This document shows, in pieces, positions 1 to 8,665 of a stretch of 64,000 nt of DNA (position 1 is the stretch's first letter; every line of letters begins with the position of its first letter). The notes under the pieces were generated by a model. The model did not search any database. It was not told where the DNA came from and saw only the letters and a list, made by a program, of their open reading frames with translations. This stretch comes from Rhodococcus opacus B4 (GTDB lineage Bacteria > Actinomycetota > Actinomycetes > Mycobacteriales > Mycobacteriaceae): positions 496,001 through 560,000 of the forward strand of contig NC_012522.1 in NCBI RefSeq assembly GCF_000010805.1, written 5' to 3'. The position numbers and the translations under genes were made by a program.

Positions 1-1967
1 CCCGGCGCGTGCCCGGCGATCTTCGCCCACCGCGGGAGCCAGCCCAACGAGTAGTGCGAGGCCGGGCGGAGGCGGCCCTTGTAGCTCTGGTGCAGCACCT
101 CGGATTTGAACGCGGCCATGTCGACGCCGGTCGGGCAGTCCGAGGAGCACCCCTTGCAGGACAGGCAGAGGTCGAGGGCGTCGTGGACCTCCGGAGAGCG
201 CCACCCACCCTCGACGGCGGTGCCGTTGATCATCTCCTGCAGCACCCTGGCCCGGCCGCGGGTGGAGTCCTTCTCCTCCCGGGTCGCCTGATACGACGGG
301 CACATCACGCCCCCGGTGGCGGTGTTGTCGGCCCGGCACTTGCCGACGCCGGTGCAACGGTGCACCGCCTGAGTGAAGTCACCGTCGTCGTGGTGGTAGG
401 CCAGGGCCAGGTTGCGGCGCAGGAGCGGGGCGGCGGGTATCCGCAGGTCCGCGTCGACCGGGCGTGGATCGACCACGACACCGGGGTTGAGGACGTTGTC
501 CGGGTCGAAGACGTGCTTGACGGCAGCGAAGAGTTTCATGGCCTCCGGCGAGTACATGAGTGGGAGGAGTTCGCTGCGGGCGCGCCCGTCGCCGTGCTCC
601 CCCGACAGCGATCCGCCGTACCCGGCGACCAACCTGCTTGCCGCCACCAAGAACTCGCGGAAGATGCCGCTGCCGCCGGGCCTGTCCAGCGGCCAGTCGA
701 TGCGCACGTGCAGGCATCCGTCACCGAAATGCCCGTACGGCAGGCCGGTGACGCCGTACTCGTCCATCAGCGCGTCGAAGTCGCGGAGGTAGTTTCCCAG
801 CATCGCCGGTGGCACCGCCGCGTCCTCCCACCCGGCGTGTGCCGGCAGTCCGGCGGGGCTGCGCCCGGCGAGGCCGGCGCCATCGGCCCGGATCCGCCAC
901 AACTGCGCGGCGCGACCCGCTTCGGTGACCACGAGACTGTCCACGGCGCCGCAGTCGCGTCCGACCTGCCGGGCCGCGGCGATCGTGTCGTCGAGGTCGT
1001 CGCCGACGACCTCGACGAACAACCAGGCCGCGCCCGCGGGCAGCGGCGGCACCGCATCCGGGCCGCGGCGCTCCCGCACCACGTCGACGATTCGGGAATC
1101 GATGCCCTCGCAGGCCGTCGGATCGAATTTCAGCACCAACGTGGTCGCGTCGCCGGCCGCCGCGATGTTCGGGTAGCCGAGCACGACGAGCACCCGGTGC
1201 GCGGGTTCGGTGACCAACCGCACGGTGGCCTGGGTGGCGACGGCCAGGGTGCCCTCGGTGCCGACGAGCATGCGGGTGACGTCGAACCTGTTTTCCGGAA
1301 GGAGGTGCTCGAGCGCGTAACCGGACACCTGACGGCCGAACTGGCCGAGCTCGGTGCGGATGGTCGCCAGACCACCGCGGGTGACCTGCTGCAATGCCCT
1401 CAGCGCCGGAGATGCCGTCACCTCGCCGGCCGAACCCAATTGCAGCGATTCGCCGGTTCCGGTGAGCACGTGCAGGCCCGTGACGTTGTCCGACGTGCGG
1501 CCGTAGCCGAGGGTGCGGGACCCGCAGGCATTGTTGCCGATCATGCCGCCGATGGTGCAGCGGGTGAACGTCGACGGATCGGGCCCGAAGCGCAGGCCGT
1601 GCGGTGCCACGGCTTGCTGCAGCACCGTCTGGATCGTGCCCGGTTCGACGGTGGCGGTCTGCGCGTCCGGGTCGATCGAGAGCACCCGGTTCATGTGCCG
1701 ACTGAAGTCCAGGATCAGTCCCGTTCCGACGGCATTGCCCGCGACGGACGTGCCGCCGCCGCGACTGGTCAGCGGCACCCCCTCCCGGCGGCACACCGCG
1801 AGCGCGGCCGCGACCTCCTCGGCACGACGCGGGCGTGCCACGACCAACGGCCGCACCCGGTACAGGGACGCGTCGGACGAATAGGCGGCGCGGGTGGTGC
1901 CGTCGGAGAGAACATCGCCCACTCCCGAACGGCGCAGCTCAGCGGCCAATGATTCAGCGGAGATCAT
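1..1967 (-). CDS. FAD-binding and Fe-S domain oxidoreductase (D-lactate/glycolate dehydrogenase type), partial
   Basis: The frame opens with ATG at 1967 and runs without a stop to the window edge, so the C-terminus is missing. The N-terminal FAD-binding domain has a glycine-rich stretch (SRGGGTSVAGNAVG, near residue 68). After about 600 residues a ferredoxin-like cysteine cluster, CLSCKGCSSDCP (bases 133-167), begins the Fe-S half. This order is that of fused GlcD/GlcF-type proteins that oxidise D-2-hydroxyacids such as D-lactate and pass electrons to the respiratory chain; the family usually has about 950 residues. It is divergent from a GntR/FCD regulator with operator-like palindromes between them, which fits control by the hydroxyacid. 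The exact substrate is inferred only from the family. Confidence 0.85.
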   Translation of the reverse strand, partial: MISAESLAAELRRSGVGDVLSDGTTRAAYSSDASLYRVRPLVVARPRRAEEVAAALAVCRREGVPLTSRGGGTSVAGNAVGTGLILDFSRHMNRVLSIDPDAQTATVEPGTIQTVLQQAVAPHGLRFGPDPSTFTRCTIGGMIGNNACGSRTLGYGRTSDNVTGLHVLTGTGESLQLGSAGEVTASPALRALQQVTRGGLATIRTELGQFGRQVSGYALEHLLPENRFDVTRMLVGTEGTLAVATQATVRLVTEPAHRVLVVLGYPNIAAAGDATTLVLKFDPTACEGIDSRIVDVVRERRGPDAVPPLPAGAAWLFVEVVGDDLDDTIAAARQVGRDCGAVDSLVVTEAGRAAQLWRIRADGAGLAGRSPAGLPAHAGWEDAAVPPAMLGNYLRDFDALMDEYGVTGLPYGHFGDGCLHVRIDWPLDRPGGSGIFREFLVAASRLVAGYGGSLSGEHGDGRARSELLPLMYSPEAMKLFAAVKHVFDPDNVLNPGVVVDPRPVDADLRIPAAPLLRRNLALAYHHDDGDFTQAVHRCTGVGKCRADNTATGGVMCPSYQATREEKDSTRGRARVLQEMINGTAVEGGWRSPEVHDALDLCLSCKGCSSDCPTGVDMAAFKSEVLHQSYKGRLRPASHYSLGWLPRWAKIAGHAP

Positions 1968-1970
1968 TCG

Positions 1971-1998
1971 TAGCATGCTACATGTTCCTAGCATGCTA
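1971..1998. promoter_or_regulatory. Twin palindromes, probable GntR operator
   Basis: Two perfect 10-bp palindromes, TAGCATGCTA, lie at 1971-1980 and 1989-1998, 18 bp apart start to start. They fall between the divergent oxidoreductase (start 1967) and the GntR gene (start about 2029). The position and symmetry fit a pair of sites for the adjacent regulator acting on both promoters. The 18-bp spacing would place two dimers about 1.7 helical turns apart. Confidence 0.7.
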
Positions 1999-2028
1999 CG
2001 ACCAGCCCCTGGTTGTTACAGTGATCGA

Positions 2029-2754
2029 GTGGCAGACGAAGCGCTCGAACTCGAACCTCTCGCCCCGTTCCCGGGACGGCGAATGGAGCAGGCGATCGCG
2101 GCCGTGCGAGCCGCCATCGACGACGGCCGCATGAAGCCGGGTGTGAAGTACTCGGTCTACCAACTCGCCGAGGGCCTGGGCATCTCCCGCACCCCCGTGC
2201 GGGACGCGCTGCTCCGGCTCGAGGAAGTGGGACTCATCAAGTTCGAGGCTCGGCAGGGCTTCCGCATCCTGCTCCCCGAGCCCAGGGAGATCGCCGAGAT
2301 CTTCGCCGTCCGGCTTGCGCTGGAACTTCCCGCCGTTCGCAGGGCCGCCACCGCGGACGACCCCGCATTGCCGGACGCACTACTGCAACAGCAACGCCTG
2401 ATGCGGGACGCAGCCGCGGTCGGCAACGAACACCAGTTCGCCCACCACGACCTCGGGCTGCACGATTTGATCCTCGACGCCGCCGACAACAGCCGGGCCC
2501 GCGCGATCGTCAAGACGCTGCGCGAGACCACTCGGCTACTCGGAGCGAACACCGCCGACAAGACCCGAACCCTCACCGACATCGACGACGAGCACACACC
2601 CGTCATCGACGCGATCATCGCCGGTAATCCCGACAAGGCCGAGGCGGCGATGCGAAGACACCTGGAAAACACCGGACGCCTGCTCGTCGCGCAGGCTCTC
2701 CGCACCGAGGCGTCCGATAAGTCCGTCGACGAGATCTGGTCAGCCGTCGTCTGA
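2029..2754 (+). CDS. GntR family transcriptional regulator, FCD subfamily
   Basis: About 241 residues. A winged helix-turn-helix (GLGISRTPVRDALLRLEEVGL, split here as GLGISRTPVRD and ALLRLEEVGL) is followed by an all-helical FCD effector domain with the usual acidic and histidine residues (FAHHDLGLHDLIL, RRHLENTGRLL). The frame is open from 1894, but that start would run through the operator palindromes. GTG at 2029 or ATG at 2083 is more likely; 2029 lies just downstream of the palindromes and has no clear ribosome site, so it may be leaderless. It probably represses the divergent hydroxyacid oxidase and itself. FCD regulators commonly sense small organic acids. Confidence 0.88.
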   Translation: MADEALELEPLAPFPGRRMEQAIAAVRAAIDDGRMKPGVKYSVYQLAEGLGISRTPVRDALLRLEEVGLIKFEARQGFRILLPEPREIAEIFAVRLALELPAVRRAATADDPALPDALLQQQRLMRDAAAVGNEHQFAHHDLGLHDLILDAADNSRARAIVKTLRETTRLLGANTADKTRTLTDIDDEHTPVIDAIIAGNPDKAEAAMRRHLENTGRLLVAQALRTEASDKSVDEIWSAVV

Positions 2755-2763
2755 CGCCCCGAC

Positions 2764-2807
2764 CCGTGAGTACTTATCAACGTCGGGCGGTTGACAAGTA
2801 CTCACGG
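2764..2807. terminator. Bidirectional hairpin terminator
   Basis: An 18-bp inverted repeat (arms 2764-2781 and 2790-2807, one mismatch, 8-nt loop) sits between the convergent gntR and chaB genes. The arm begins CCGTGAGTACTT. There is no strong T-run, as is common in GC-rich actinobacteria. Confidence 0.75.
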
Positions 2808-2815
2808 CCGCGGCA

Positions 2816-3004
2816 TCAGTCCTGCTTGGGCACCCAGTGGTCCGTGACGAGTTCGTACGATTGTTTGAGCTCCCCGTATGCCGCTCGTTGAGCTTCCTCG
2901 CCCTCGCCGTACCGCCGAACGGCTGTCTCGTGTGCCGTGGCGAAAGCGGCCTGCACCTCCTTCGATGATCTCCGCAGTGTCTGTGGGAGGTCGGTCCGGT
3001 TCAC
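2816..3004 (-). CDS. chaB: ChaB family protein
   Basis: A 62-residue protein that fits the ChaB fold from end to end: a LPQTLRRSSKE opening, a central FATAHETAVRRYG helix and the KQSYELVTDHW close. ChaB was named as a regulator of the ChaA cation antiporter, but its molecular role is unsettled and actinobacterial copies usually stand alone, as here. It is convergent with the upstream gntR and divergent from the small genes at 3221. An ordinary full-length member. Confidence 0.85.
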   Translation of the reverse strand: MNRTDLPQTLRRSSKEVQAAFATAHETAVRRYGEGEEAQRAAYGELKQSYELVTDHWVPKQD

Positions 3005-3220
3005 GGCTCCACTCCTTCTCGGTCATGGGCTTGACGTCGTACCCATCGATTGTCCGCCCGGCACCACCGCGACGGAACCGGAGTCGAGCAAGTTTTCCGA
3101 CGCGGGCCCGGTGGGGAAACGCCAGCATCGGACACGGGTATAGGCCACAATGGCTCGGGAAGCTCAGCGCCACGTCAAATTCATTATCGCCGAAGGGAAT
3201 TCCGCACCAGAGGAGACTCG

Positions 3221-3475
3221 ATGCCCGTTTCGCCACACACTTTGTTGCAGCACGTCCAGGATCGCACCACCGACCTACGCCGGTGGTTGGATACCGGCGA
3301 GAACACCGCCACCCTGACTGCATATCTGCGCGACGAACCCGTCGACCACCGATGGCTCTCCACCTACCGACGACTCACCCACGACCTGCTGCGGGCGGTC
3401 GACCACGCCTGCCCGCCCAGGGAACCGCACGACGCACCGACGCCGAGCGTCGGCCGCCAATCGGACCTGCAATGA
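3221..3475 (+). CDS. Small hypothetical protein, paralogue of the next gene
   Basis: 84 residues starting at ATG 3221, with AGGAG at 3211-3215 as ribosome site. No family is recognised. It is predicted helical, with the pattern L.HV.D...L..WL......T..YLR..........Y.RLTHDLLRAV. The same pattern (LEHVRD, CFL, F.QLTDDLLDAV) recurs in the next gene, so the two look like a tandem duplication. Its stop overlaps the next start as ATGA, implying translational coupling. The hen1-pnkp pair follows on the same strand. Function unknown. Confidence 0.6.
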   Translation: MPVSPHTLLQHVQDRTTDLRRWLDTGENTATLTAYLRDEPVDHRWLSTYRRLTHDLLRAVDHACPPREPHDAPTPSVGRQSDLQ

Positions 3476-3678
3476 ACGACGACCAACGCCGGGCGCTCGA
3501 ACACGTGCGCGACACGTGCGCGATGCTGCACTGCTTCCTCACCACCCACTCGAGTGACCGCCCCCCGGAACGGGTCCGGACCGCAACCTTCGAGCAACTC
3601 ACCGACGACCTCCTCGACGCCGTCACCTCGGCGCAGAACGTCGGCGTTCCGGAACAGCGCATCTTCGACAGCATGTGA
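3472..3678 (+). CDS. Small hypothetical protein, paralogue of the previous gene
   Basis: 68 residues, starting at ATG 3472 within the ATGA overlap with the preceding gene. It has the same helical pattern: LEHVRDTCAMLHCFL, then FEQLTDDLLDAV. Its stop is itself part of a GTGA at 3675-3678, where the hen1 frame first becomes open. The four genes from 3221 to 7692 could therefore be one transcript. No known domain; role unknown. Confidence 0.55.
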   Translation: MNDDQRRALEHVRDTCAMLHCFLTTHSSDRPPERVRTATFEQLTDDLLDAVTSAQNVGVPEQRIFDSM

Positions 3679-3749
3679 CAGATGACCTTCACCGACCCGG
3701 CCGAAAATCCGAGTGCGGCGCAGGCCCCGCCTACGGCAGACTGTGCCTG

Positions 3750-5162
3750 GTGATCCTGACGATTTCGACGACGGCGCGCCCGGCAACCGATCTCGGGTAC
3801 CTGCTGCACAAGCACCCCGATCGGGTTCAGGAGTTCACCCAATCCTGCGGTGTCGCACGCGTGTTCTATCCCGAGGCGAACGAGAATCGTTGCACGGTGG
3901 CGCTGTTGCTCGATGTCGATGCGACTCGGCTCGCGCGTTCGTCGGGCAGGTCCGCCGACTACGCGCTCGGCCAGTACGTCAACGACCGGCCGTACGCTGT
4001 GTCGTCGCTGCTGTCGGTAGCCTTGGCGGACGTCTTCCGCACTGCCCGCGCCGGACGCTGCACGCTCCAGCCGGAGCTGGCCGCGACGCCGATCCCTTTG
4101 GAGATTTCGCTGCCCGCACTGCCGTGTAGCGGTGGACCGGAGCTGGCCGAGCAGCTCTTCACCCCAATGGGGTGGACTGTCGAGGCGCGCCCCGTGCGAC
4201 TCGACGATGCGTTTCCGGAATGGGGCGACTCCCGCTATGTGCGGCTCACCCTGCGCGGCGACATCCGGCTCGCCGACGCCCTCAACCACCTCTATGTACT
4301 GCTTCCGGTGCTCGACGACGCCAAACACTATTGGGTCGCCTCCGACGAGGTCGACAAGCTGATCCGGGCCGGTGGGTCCTGGCTCGCGGAGCACCCGGAG
4401 AGAACCCTCATCACACGCCGATACCTACGACATCAGACCGCTCTGACACGTTCGGCCTTCGAGCGGCTCGCCGAACTCGGCGACGACGTGGCCGAGCAGT
4501 TGGAACCACCGGTCGACGAGGAGCCTGGCAACGACACGGTGGCGGCCGCTCCGCCGCTGAACGTGATTCGGCGCGAGGCGGTCCTCGGCGCGCTCGGCGA
4601 ACTGGACGCCCGCACCGTCATCGACCTCGGATGCGGTTCCGGTCAACTCGTCTCCGCACTGCTGGACGATGCACGCTTCACCGAGATCGCCGCCGCGGAC
4701 GTGTCGACCCGGGCGCTGTCGATCGCGGCACGCCGGCTGCAGCTCGACCGGATGCCGGAGCGCCGCCGTGAGCGTCTGCAACTGTTCCAGGCGGCTCTCA
4801 CCTACACCGACAGCAGGTTCGCCGGCTACGACGCGGCCGTGTTGATGGAGGTCATCGAGCACATCGACCCGCCGCGACTCACCGCTCTCGAACAGGTGAT
4901 ATTCGTTACCGCGCGACCCGGGCACGTGATCGTCACGACACCCAACTCCGAGTACAACGTGCGGTATCCAGACCTCGTGGGCATGCGTCACCGCGACCAC
5001 CGCTTCGAGTGGTCGCGGGCCGAATTCCGTTCGTGGGCAGGCAACGTCTGCCAGGTCCACGGATACACCGCCGACTTCCGGCCGGTCGGCGACGACGACC
5101 CCGAGGTCGGTCCGCCGACCCAGATGGCGGTCTTCACGCGGGCGGGTGGCGCCCATGACTGA
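3750..5162 (+). CDS. hen1: 3'-terminal RNA ribose 2'-O-methyltransferase Hen1
   Basis: About 470 residues from GTG 3750; the frame is open from GTG 3675, but bacterial Hen1 proteins begin at the ILTISTT / DLGYLLHKHP sequence seen just after 3750. The N-terminal half is the Hen1 N domain. The C-terminal half is a class I SAM methyltransferase: IDLGCGSGQL near residue 291 and the metal-binding EVIEHID near residue 366, with more histidines downstream (MRHRDHR). Bacterial Hen1 methylates the 2'-OH of the 3' end at a break before sealing, marking and protecting repaired RNA. It overlaps pnkp by 8 nt, the standard arrangement of this repair cassette. Confidence 0.92.
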   Translation: MILTISTTARPATDLGYLLHKHPDRVQEFTQSCGVARVFYPEANENRCTVALLLDVDATRLARSSGRSADYALGQYVNDRPYAVSSLLSVALADVFRTARAGRCTLQPELAATPIPLEISLPALPCSGGPELAEQLFTPMGWTVEARPVRLDDAFPEWGDSRYVRLTLRGDIRLADALNHLYVLLPVLDDAKHYWVASDEVDKLIRAGGSWLAEHPERTLITRRYLRHQTALTRSAFERLAELGDDVAEQLEPPVDEEPGNDTVAAAPPLNVIRREAVLGALGELDARTVIDLGCGSGQLVSALLDDARFTEIAAADVSTRALSIAARRLQLDRMPERRRERLQLFQAALTYTDSRFAGYDAAVLMEVIEHIDPPRLTALEQVIFVTARPGHVIVTTPNSEYNVRYPDLVGMRHRDHRFEWSRAEFRSWAGNVCQVHGYTADFRPVGDDDPEVGPPTQMAVFTRAGGAHD

Positions 5163-7692
5163 CATCTCGGTGCCGGCACTGTCGCTGGTGGTTCTCGTGG
5201 GTGTGTCCGGCAGTGGCAAATCCAGCTTCGCCGCACAGCATTTCGCACCGACCCAGGTGCTGTCCTCCGACTTCTGCCGGGGACTGGTCGCCGACGACGA
5301 AAACGACCAGTCCGCAACCTCGGACGCTTTCGACGTGCTGCTCTACATCGCCGGAACCCGACTGCGACGTGGCCTGCTCACGGTCGTCGATGCCACCAAT
5401 GTGCAGCGCGAAGCGCGCAAGGCATTGGTCGATCTGGCCAAATCCCACGACGTTCTGGTGGACGCGATCGTGATCGACGTTCCCGACGACGTCGCGATCG
5501 CGCGCAACGCGACCCGACCGGACCGCGACTTCGGTCCACACGTGATCCGACGGCAGCACAAGGACCTTCGGCGGTCGCTGCCGAAGCTCGGCCGCGAAGG
5601 ATTCCGGCGAGTGCATGTGCTCACCGGAGTCGAGGCCATCGACTCGGCGACCGTGTCGATCGAGAAGGCCTGGACCGACAAGCGAGATCTGACCGGACCT
5701 TTCGACATCATCGGCGACGTCCACGGCTGCCGAAGCGAACTGGAAACGCTGCTGCGCGAACTCGGCTGGCAACTCCAGCCCGACGGCGCAGGCGCCCACC
5801 ACCCCGAGGGGCGGACCGCGGTGTTCGTCGGCGACCTGGTCGACCGCGGACCGGACACCCCGGGAGTGCTGCGCCTGGTGATGGGCATGGTTGCGGCCGG
5901 GACTGCCCTGTGTGTCTCGGGCAATCACGAACAGAAGCTCTCCCGCGCGCTGCACGGCCGGAACGTCACCACCTCGCACGGGCTGCAGGCGTCGCTGGAT
6001 CAGCTCGCAGCGGAATCCGACGACTTCCGCAAGTCCGCGCATGCATTCATCGACGGCCTGATCAGCCACTACGAACTCGACGGCGGCAATCTGGTGGTCG
6101 CGCACGCCGGGCTGAAGGAGGCCTACCACGGCCGCGCATCGGCGCGGGTGCGCTCGTTCGCCCTCTACGGCGACACCACCGGTGAGACCGACGAGTACGG
6201 ACTGCCGGTGCGCTACCCGTGGGCCCACGACTACCGTGGACGGGCGTTCGTCGTGTACGGCCACACCCCCGTGCCGGAGACCGAGTGGATCAACAACACC
6301 ATCTGCCTCGACACCGGTGTCGTCTTCGGTGGCAGGCTGACCGCCCTGCGCTACCCCGGTAAGGACATCGTGTCCGTTCCGGCCGAGCAGGTGTGGTTCG
6401 AACCGGCGCGACCACTCGACACGGCATCGGCCAGGCCGGGCCATCGGACGCAGCGCGATCCGACCCTGTTGTCCATCGACGACGTGCGCGGAACACGGCA
6501 CATCGACGTCCGGTACAACAAGGGACGCATCAAGGTGCGCGAGGAGAACGCCGCCGCTGCGCTCGAGATCATGAGCCGATTCGCCGTCGACCCACGCTGG
6601 CTGGTGTACCTGCCGCCGACCATGGCCCCACCGGCCACCTCGAACCTCGACGGATACCTGGAACACCCTGTGCAGGCCTTCGCCGAGTTCGCGGCGGCTG
6701 GGGTCGGCGAGGTCGTGTGCGAGGAGAAGCACATGGGTTCCCGGGCCATCGCCGTGGTGGCCCGTGATGCCGCAACCGCGGCGGAGCGGTTCGGCGTCAC
6801 CGACGGAAGCTCGGGAATCGTCTACACCCGCACCGGCCGACCGTTCTTCGACGACCCGGCCACGATGAGCGAACTGGTGGCCCGGCTCCGCACCGCGTGC
6901 ACTCCGCTGATGGACGACCTCGGGTCGTCGTGGCTGGCGCTCGATTGCGAACTGCTGCCGTGGTCGGCGAAGGCAGGAGAGCTGATCCGCACCCAGTACG
7001 CATCGGTCGGCGCCGCGGCGGGTGCGGCGCTGCCGGACGCGATCACCGCACTGGAACGGGCCGCAGCGAGGGGATTGGATGTCGCAGACCTGTTGACTCA
7101 CAACCGAACCCGCGAGGCCAACGCTCGTCTTTTCAGGGAGGCGTACGCGCGGTACTGCTGGCCGGTGACCGGTCTGGACGGGGTGCGGCTCGCGCCGTTC
7201 CAGATCCTCGCCTGTGAAGGCCGCGCGACCGCCGTCACCGAACCGCACTCCTGGCACCTGGCGAAGCTGGCGACACTCGACGATCCGCTCGTCGCCGGGA
7301 CCAGGCATCAGTTCGTCGATCTCACGTCCGACGAGTCCCGGCACGCGGCGACCACCTGGTGGTCGCAACTGACCGACGCCGGCGGTGAGGGCATGGTGGT
7401 CAAGCCACTCGGCCCCACACCCGCAGAACTGGCACATCGACGGATCCAGCCGGGCATCAAGGTGCGGGGGCGGGAATATCTGCGCATCATCTACGGCCCC
7501 GACTACACCGAGAACCTCGACGTCCTCCGCGACCGCTCCCTCGGTCGCAAACGATCGATGGCCCTGCGCGAACATGCGCTCGGCCTCGAGGCGCTGACCC
7601 GGCTCACCGAAGGCGACCCGCTGTGGCGAGTGCACGAAACGGTGTTCGCGGTTCTGGCGCTCGAGTCCGAGCCGGTGGACCCACGGCTGTAG
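5155..7692 (+). CDS. pnkp: Polynucleotide kinase-phosphatase-ligase Pnkp
   Basis: 845 residues from ATG 5155, inside the end of hen1 (an upstream in-frame GTG at 5146 is less likely). Three modules are visible. The 5' kinase has P-loop GVSGSGKS at residues 16-23. The metallophosphatase has GDVHGC near 187, GDLVDRGPDTP near 225 and GNHE near 257. The C-terminal adenylyltransferase/ligase has the nucleotidyl lysine in EEKHMGSRA near 525. Pnkp heals 5'-OH and 2',3'-cyclic phosphate ends and, with Hen1, seals RNA cut by ribotoxins, classically tRNA anticodon nucleases. It is full length with all motifs intact, so the system should be active. Confidence 0.94.
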   Translation: MTDISVPALSLVVLVGVSGSGKSSFAAQHFAPTQVLSSDFCRGLVADDENDQSATSDAFDVLLYIAGTRLRRGLLTVVDATNVQREARKALVDLAKSHDVLVDAIVIDVPDDVAIARNATRPDRDFGPHVIRRQHKDLRRSLPKLGREGFRRVHVLTGVEAIDSATVSIEKAWTDKRDLTGPFDIIGDVHGCRSELETLLRELGWQLQPDGAGAHHPEGRTAVFVGDLVDRGPDTPGVLRLVMGMVAAGTALCVSGNHEQKLSRALHGRNVTTSHGLQASLDQLAAESDDFRKSAHAFIDGLISHYELDGGNLVVAHAGLKEAYHGRASARVRSFALYGDTTGETDEYGLPVRYPWAHDYRGRAFVVYGHTPVPETEWINNTICLDTGVVFGGRLTALRYPGKDIVSVPAEQVWFEPARPLDTASARPGHRTQRDPTLLSIDDVRGTRHIDVRYNKGRIKVREENAAAALEIMSRFAVDPRWLVYLPPTMAPPATSNLDGYLEHPVQAFAEFAAAGVGEVVCEEKHMGSRAIAVVARDAATAAERFGVTDGSSGIVYTRTGRPFFDDPATMSELVARLRTACTPLMDDLGSSWLALDCELLPWSAKAGELIRTQYASVGAAAGAALPDAITALERAAARGLDVADLLTHNRTREANARLFREAYARYCWPVTGLDGVRLAPFQILACEGRATAVTEPHSWHLAKLATLDDPLVAGTRHQFVDLTSDESRHAATTWWSQLTDAGGEGMVVKPLGPTPAELAHRRIQPGIKVRGREYLRIIYGPDYTENLDVLRDRSLGRKRSMALREHALGLEALTRLTEGDPLWRVHETVFAVLALESEPVDPRL

Positions 7693-7695
7693 CCG

Positions 7696-8322
7696 TCACC
7701 GGGTGATCTGCCGGCGAGCGGTGATCGCACCGTGAGGCCGGTAACCGCTCCCCGTTCGGGTATGCGTCTCGGTCACCTCGAACCCGGCGGTGACCAACTG
7801 TTCGCTGAGTTCTGCAACCGGCCAACGATGGGCCGTGGTGACGGCATGGTCGAAAGTGTCCACGGTTGCTCCTTCGAAGAAGCCCACCAGGAGCCCTCCG
7901 CCCGGTCGAATCACGCGCGCGAATTCGGCGAGCGGAATCTGGATGTCTTGCGGGCTGTGATGGACGAGCGAGTACCAGGACAGCACACCGCCCAGCGATT
8001 CTGCCGCGGCGTCCACTGCCTCGAAGTCGCCGACGTCGAAGGAGAGACGTGGATACCGTACGCGAGCCCGTTCCACGAACTCAGGCACCAGATCGATCCC
8101 GCTCGCAGCGACTCCGCACGCGGCCAGGAAGTCGGTCCACTGACCCGGGCCACATCCGGCGTCGAGCACGGGTCCCGTCAAGGCGGCGGCCCAGCTGCGC
8201 ACCAGGGCCCGATCGGACGGGTGTGTCGAAGTCATGGAGCCGAAGAGATCCGCGTATTCCTGGGATCTGGCCGAGTACGACTCTCGGACGGTCTCGCCTG
8301 GTTGGGTTCTCGCGTTCGCCAT
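7696..8322 (-). CDS. Class I SAM-dependent methyltransferase
   Basis: 208 residues. SAM motif I is VLDAGCGPGQWTDFLA near residue 52, followed by GIDLVPEFV, SFDVGDFEAV and a LVHHSP step. This is the Methyltransf_25/11 layout of small-molecule methyltransferases. It is convergent with pnkp, with only 3 nt between the stops, so it is unlikely to share regulation with RNA repair. Substrate unknown. Confidence 0.8.
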   Translation of the reverse strand: MANARTQPGETVRESYSARSQEYADLFGSMTSTHPSDRALVRSWAAALTGPVLDAGCGPGQWTDFLAACGVAASGIDLVPEFVERARVRYPRLSFDVGDFEAVDAAAESLGGVLSWYSLVHHSPQDIQIPLAEFARVIRPGGGLLVGFFEGATVDTFDHAVTTAHRWPVAELSEQLVTAGFEVTETHTRTGSGYRPHGAITARRQITR

Positions 8323-8521
8323 GCCGTCAATGATCGTCGATCGGGCGCTGGATATGCCGAACCCCCTCGGGGTGAGTCCGCACCTGGCGTCGACGATCGC
8401 CGTAGGATCGCTTGGACTGCGCGCGACGACGCGTCTTCGTCCTCTGCTCGGTCACAGTCTGTGGCGGAGCAGATCGCAGAAGAATTGAGAGCCGGATGCC
8501 CAGCTCAACGGCGAATTCGCC

Positions 8522-8602
8522 ATGCTGATCTATTCGATGAGCGTTGAGGAGGACGGCTTCATCGCCGACCGCGAGGGCGGCTTCGGGTGGACGGTGCCCA
8601 CG
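8522..8602 (+). pseudogene. N-terminal fragment of a dihydrofolate-reductase-family (RibD C-terminal) gene
   Basis: About 26 codons, beginning MLIYSMSVEEDGFIADREG and running to FGWTVPT, match the usual start of RibD_C/DHFR-like proteins of actinobacteria. The match then stops abruptly and the frame continues into unrelated sequence before the lipoprotein start. It appears to be a truncated remnant. Nothing is recognised in 8323-8521. Confidence 0.5.
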
Positions 8603-8665
8603 AGAAGCACTCGACAGCGTCCAAGCCAATGCCCGGCTCGCCGAGGAGCCGCGAACGATCCGTCG

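Noticed and set aside
9-1952. A 647-codon open frame on the plus strand
   Set aside because: It is the antisense shadow of the FAD/Fe-S oxidoreductase, whose minus-strand frame has clear FAD and cysteine motifs. The plus-strand product has no family features.
5134-7635. An 833-codon minus-strand frame opposite pnkp
   Set aside because: High-GC codon bias makes long antisense frames. The plus strand carries all Pnkp motifs.
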